From Bromus sterilis (taxonomy: Eukaryota; Streptophyta; Magnoliopsida; Poales; Poaceae): DNA of 64,000 bases. Below are positions 62,205-64,000 of the stretch, piece after piece. The notes beneath the pieces were generated by a model. That model saw nothing but the letters and a program-made list of their open reading frames with translations, did no database searches and was not told the origin of the DNA. Each line of letters opens with the position of its first letter. Within the stretch, counting starts at the first letter, position 1. The DNA lies in the NCBI GenBank assembly GCA_950022295.1, contig OX465600.1, positions 3,968,001-4,032,000 on the forward strand, given 5' to 3'. A program made the position numbers and the translations under genes.

Positions 62205-63415
62205 CTCAAAATAAATCATTAAATGCATGAAAAATATCAAATGAAGTGAGAAAGGGTTGAAATTTTAGTATGTGGATTTGAATGCTGCATGTTGGATGCA
62301 AAAAAAGTCTTGAGTTTAAATAAGTTTGTAAAAAATGAAATGATTTTGAAACACATGTGTTTTCGTTTGAAACCCTCGTACTTTGAAAGAAATGGTCCAG
62401 TTTGTACACGAAGTGCATCCAGTTTTTGCCGTAATCCTCTCAACTTTTGCACACATGCTATGTGAGTCAAATGATGATACCATGCCAAGTTTCAACCGTT
62501 TCTGAGTTCAGTTGTAGTGCTTTCCAATTACAGGGTCATTTAGCTCAAAATAAATCATTAAATGCATAACAAATAGCAAATGAAGTCAGAAAGGGTTAAA
62601 ATTTTAGTATGTGGCTTTGAATGCTGCATGTTGTATGCAAAAAAATTCTTGAGTTGAAATAGGTTTAGAATAATGAAATTCCTTTGAAACACATGTGTTT
62701 TCGTCTGAAACCCTCGTACTTTGAAAGAGATGCTCCAGTTTGTACACGAAGTGCATCCATTTTTTGTCGTAATCCTCTCAACTTTTGCACACATGCTATG
62801 TAGGTCAAATGATGATACCATGCCAAGTTTCAACCTTTTCTGAGTTCAGTTGTAGTGCTTTCCAATTACAGGGTCATTTAGCTCAAAATAAATCATTAAA
62901 TGCATGAAAAATATCAAATGAAGTGAGAAAGGGTTAAAATTTTAGTATGTGGATTTGAATGTTGCATGTTGGATGCAAAAAAAATCTTGAGTTGAAATAA
63001 GTTTGGAAAAATGAAATGCCTTTGAAACACATGTGTTTTCGTCTGAAACCCTCGTACTTTGAAAGAGATGGTCCAGTTTGTACACGAAGTGCATCCAGTT
63101 TTTGCCGTAATTCTATCAACTTTTGCACACATGCTATGTGGGTCAAATGATGATACCATGCCAAGTTTCAACTGTTTCTGAGTTCAGTTGTAGTGCTTTC
63201 CAATACAGGGTCATTTAACTCAAAATAAATCATTAAATGCATGAAAAATAGCAAATGAAGTCAGAAAGGGTTGAAATTTTAGTATGTGGCTTTGAATGCT
63301 GCATGTTGGATGCAAAAAAAGTCTTGAGTTGAAATAAGTTTAGAAAAATGAAATTTTTTTGAAACACATGTGTTTTCGTTTGAAACCCTCGTACTTTGAA
63401 AGAGATGGTCCAGCT
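62205..63415. repeat. 338-bp tandem array inside the Caspar-like CACTA
   Basis: CTCAAAATAAATCATTAAAT recurs at 62205, 62544, 62882 and 63219 (periods 339, 338 and 337). Each unit holds GAAACACATGTGTTTTCGT and TTTGTACACGAAGTGCATCC. The fourth unit is cut after GATGGTCCAG at 63414. Minus-strand frames of 64-91 codons are repeat copies, not genes. Confidence 0.92.
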
Positions 63416-64000
63416 GACAAAAGGAGATTAGTAAAAAAAAGTGAAAAACGTTCCCCGGCTCGGCGAATAGGCGAAACAATCGTTAGCCCCGTTGAAGTTG
63501 TTTAGCGGCGATATCGTCCACGTCAAGGGGATGGCGCCCGGTACTAAAATTTGTGATTACCTGCCCGCTGATCACACACGTACAGTGACTTAATTAAATT
63601 GCCAGACCCTTTAGTACCGGTTCGTAACACGAACCGGTACGAAAGGAAGACCTTTAGTACCGGTTCGTGTCACGAACCGGTACTAAAGGTTTTCTGGACC
63701 TTTTAGTACCGGTTCGTAGCACGAACCGGTACGAAAGCCCCTCACGAACCGGTGCGAAAGCTCTTCGCCCGCCTGGACACCTAAACCGGTACGAAAGACC
63801 CCTTTAGTACCGGTTCGTAAGAAAACCGGTACTAAAGTCTTAGACGGATGCCCATTTTCTACTAGTGACATGTAAGTTGAGACAAAGTAATATAAAGCAA
63901 GAGTCTATATCTAGTATTAAAATAAGCACTGAAAGAACATAGAATTAATTTGAACTCTTTCTTTCCGTGAATTGAATGTCTCCAACCGGAGTTCCCATAC

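Larger units (their letters stand above)
61478..63867. mobile_element. Non-autonomous Caspar-like CACTA, 2390 bp
   Basis: The ends are CACTAGTAGAGAACCC and, in reverse, CACTAGTAGAAAATGG. ACA flanks both sides (61475-61477 and 63868-63870). Subterminal arrays of TTTAGTACCGGTTCG/CGAACCGGTACTAAA, a well-known grass CACTA motif, occur at 61498-61665 and 63600-63838. No transposase is present. The interior is AT-rich sequence and a 338-bp tandem array. Confidence 0.92.
57700..64000 (-). mobile_element. Athila-type Ty3/gypsy element, decayed, 5' part, runs off the right edge
   Basis: Read leftward there is LTR sequence (from beyond 64000 to about 59673, interrupted by the CACTA at 61478-63867). 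Next come the PBS at 59650-59635 (TGGCGTCGTTGCCGGA), a Gag start near 59440, and Gag fragments to about 57890. The PBS form is the classic one of Athila-like elements such as Sabrina. No pol follows to the left, so the element is truncated or interrupted near 57.7-57.9 kb. The left boundary is approximate. Confidence 0.7.
59673..64000 (-). repeat. 5' LTR of the Athila-type element, split by a CACTA, incomplete at the window edge
   Basis: The inner end reads CACTACA on the minus strand at about 59679-59673. It contains GGGGTTCCCAACGGGTGTGT. An internal duplication has ATTAAACGTATGGTG(C/T)GGAAA at 59896 and 59999. A GC dinucleotide/G-run lies at 60998-61028. The sequence resumes at 63871 after the CACTA and runs to the end. 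ORFs within are not supported. Confidence 0.6.

Noticed and set aside
62206..63479. Family of similar 64-91-codon minus-strand frames (possible peptide gene family)
   Set aside because: They are the same frame read in successive 338-bp tandem units. Starts and stops vary with single-base changes, so there is no sign of selection for coding.

Overview
The window looks like nuclear DNA of a Triticeae grass (wheat, Aegilops, barley or a relative). The evidence is its content: an Angela/BARE-type copia element, two CACTA transposons (one Caspar-like), an Athila-type gypsy element, Stowaway MITEs, a GC-rich single-exon grass F-box gene, and more than 80% transposable DNA. It holds no rRNA, tRNA, CRISPR or bacterial-style operon. 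The only intact host-type gene I can support is the F-box gene at 44744-46153. A partial plant-mobile-domain-like reading frame runs off the left edge.

Bases 1-43950 are a four-level nest, and each level is proven by its own target-site duplication. A Mutator-like element (MULE, 497-43950) has about 230-bp inverted termini and a perfect 9-bp duplication, CTCCACTAC. It would be about 4.97 kb without its insertions. It carries a small uncharacterised reading frame (1125-1697, minus) and a 320-bp tandem array. Two elements inserted into it only 412 bp apart. The first is a 19.1-kb gypsy element of the Tat lineage (4642-23717, minus; duplication GCGTT; two 2087-bp LTRs). The second is a 19.4-kb CACTA transposon (24130-43530, plus; duplication GCG). 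The CACTA transposase gene was later split by an 8.3-kb Angela-type copia element (25448-33712, minus; duplication CAAGC).

The gypsy element is nearly intact. ORF1 (355 aa) and a 2999-aa gag-pol lie in one reading frame, separated only by a TAG followed at once by ATG. Between pol and the 3' LTR, on the opposite strand, lies a clean three-coding-exon gene for a 485-residue coiled-coil protein. This is the most unusual gene-like object in the window. The CACTA carries two transcription units, a Transposase_21 gene and a TnpA-like/Ulp1-like gene. Both are broken. Each is preceded by the same 9-bp motif array and a related leader block. The Ulp1-like domain lacks its catalytic His and Cys.

Right of the MULE come a short gypsy RT fragment, the F-box gene, an intergenic region with three Stowaway-like MITEs and a degenerate roughly 125-bp repeat, and a 6.4-kb copia element (48256-54692, plus; duplication AAAAA). 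The copia element has one unshifted reading frame broken by five stop codons. About 3 kb of unassigned intergenic DNA follows. Last is the 5' part of a decayed Athila-type gypsy element on the minus strand (about 57.7 kb to the window end), whose LTR is split by a 2390-bp non-autonomous Caspar-like CACTA (61478-63867; duplication ACA).

All family assignments come from recognising motifs by eye. No search was run. LTR difference counts were also made by eye and are minimum values.
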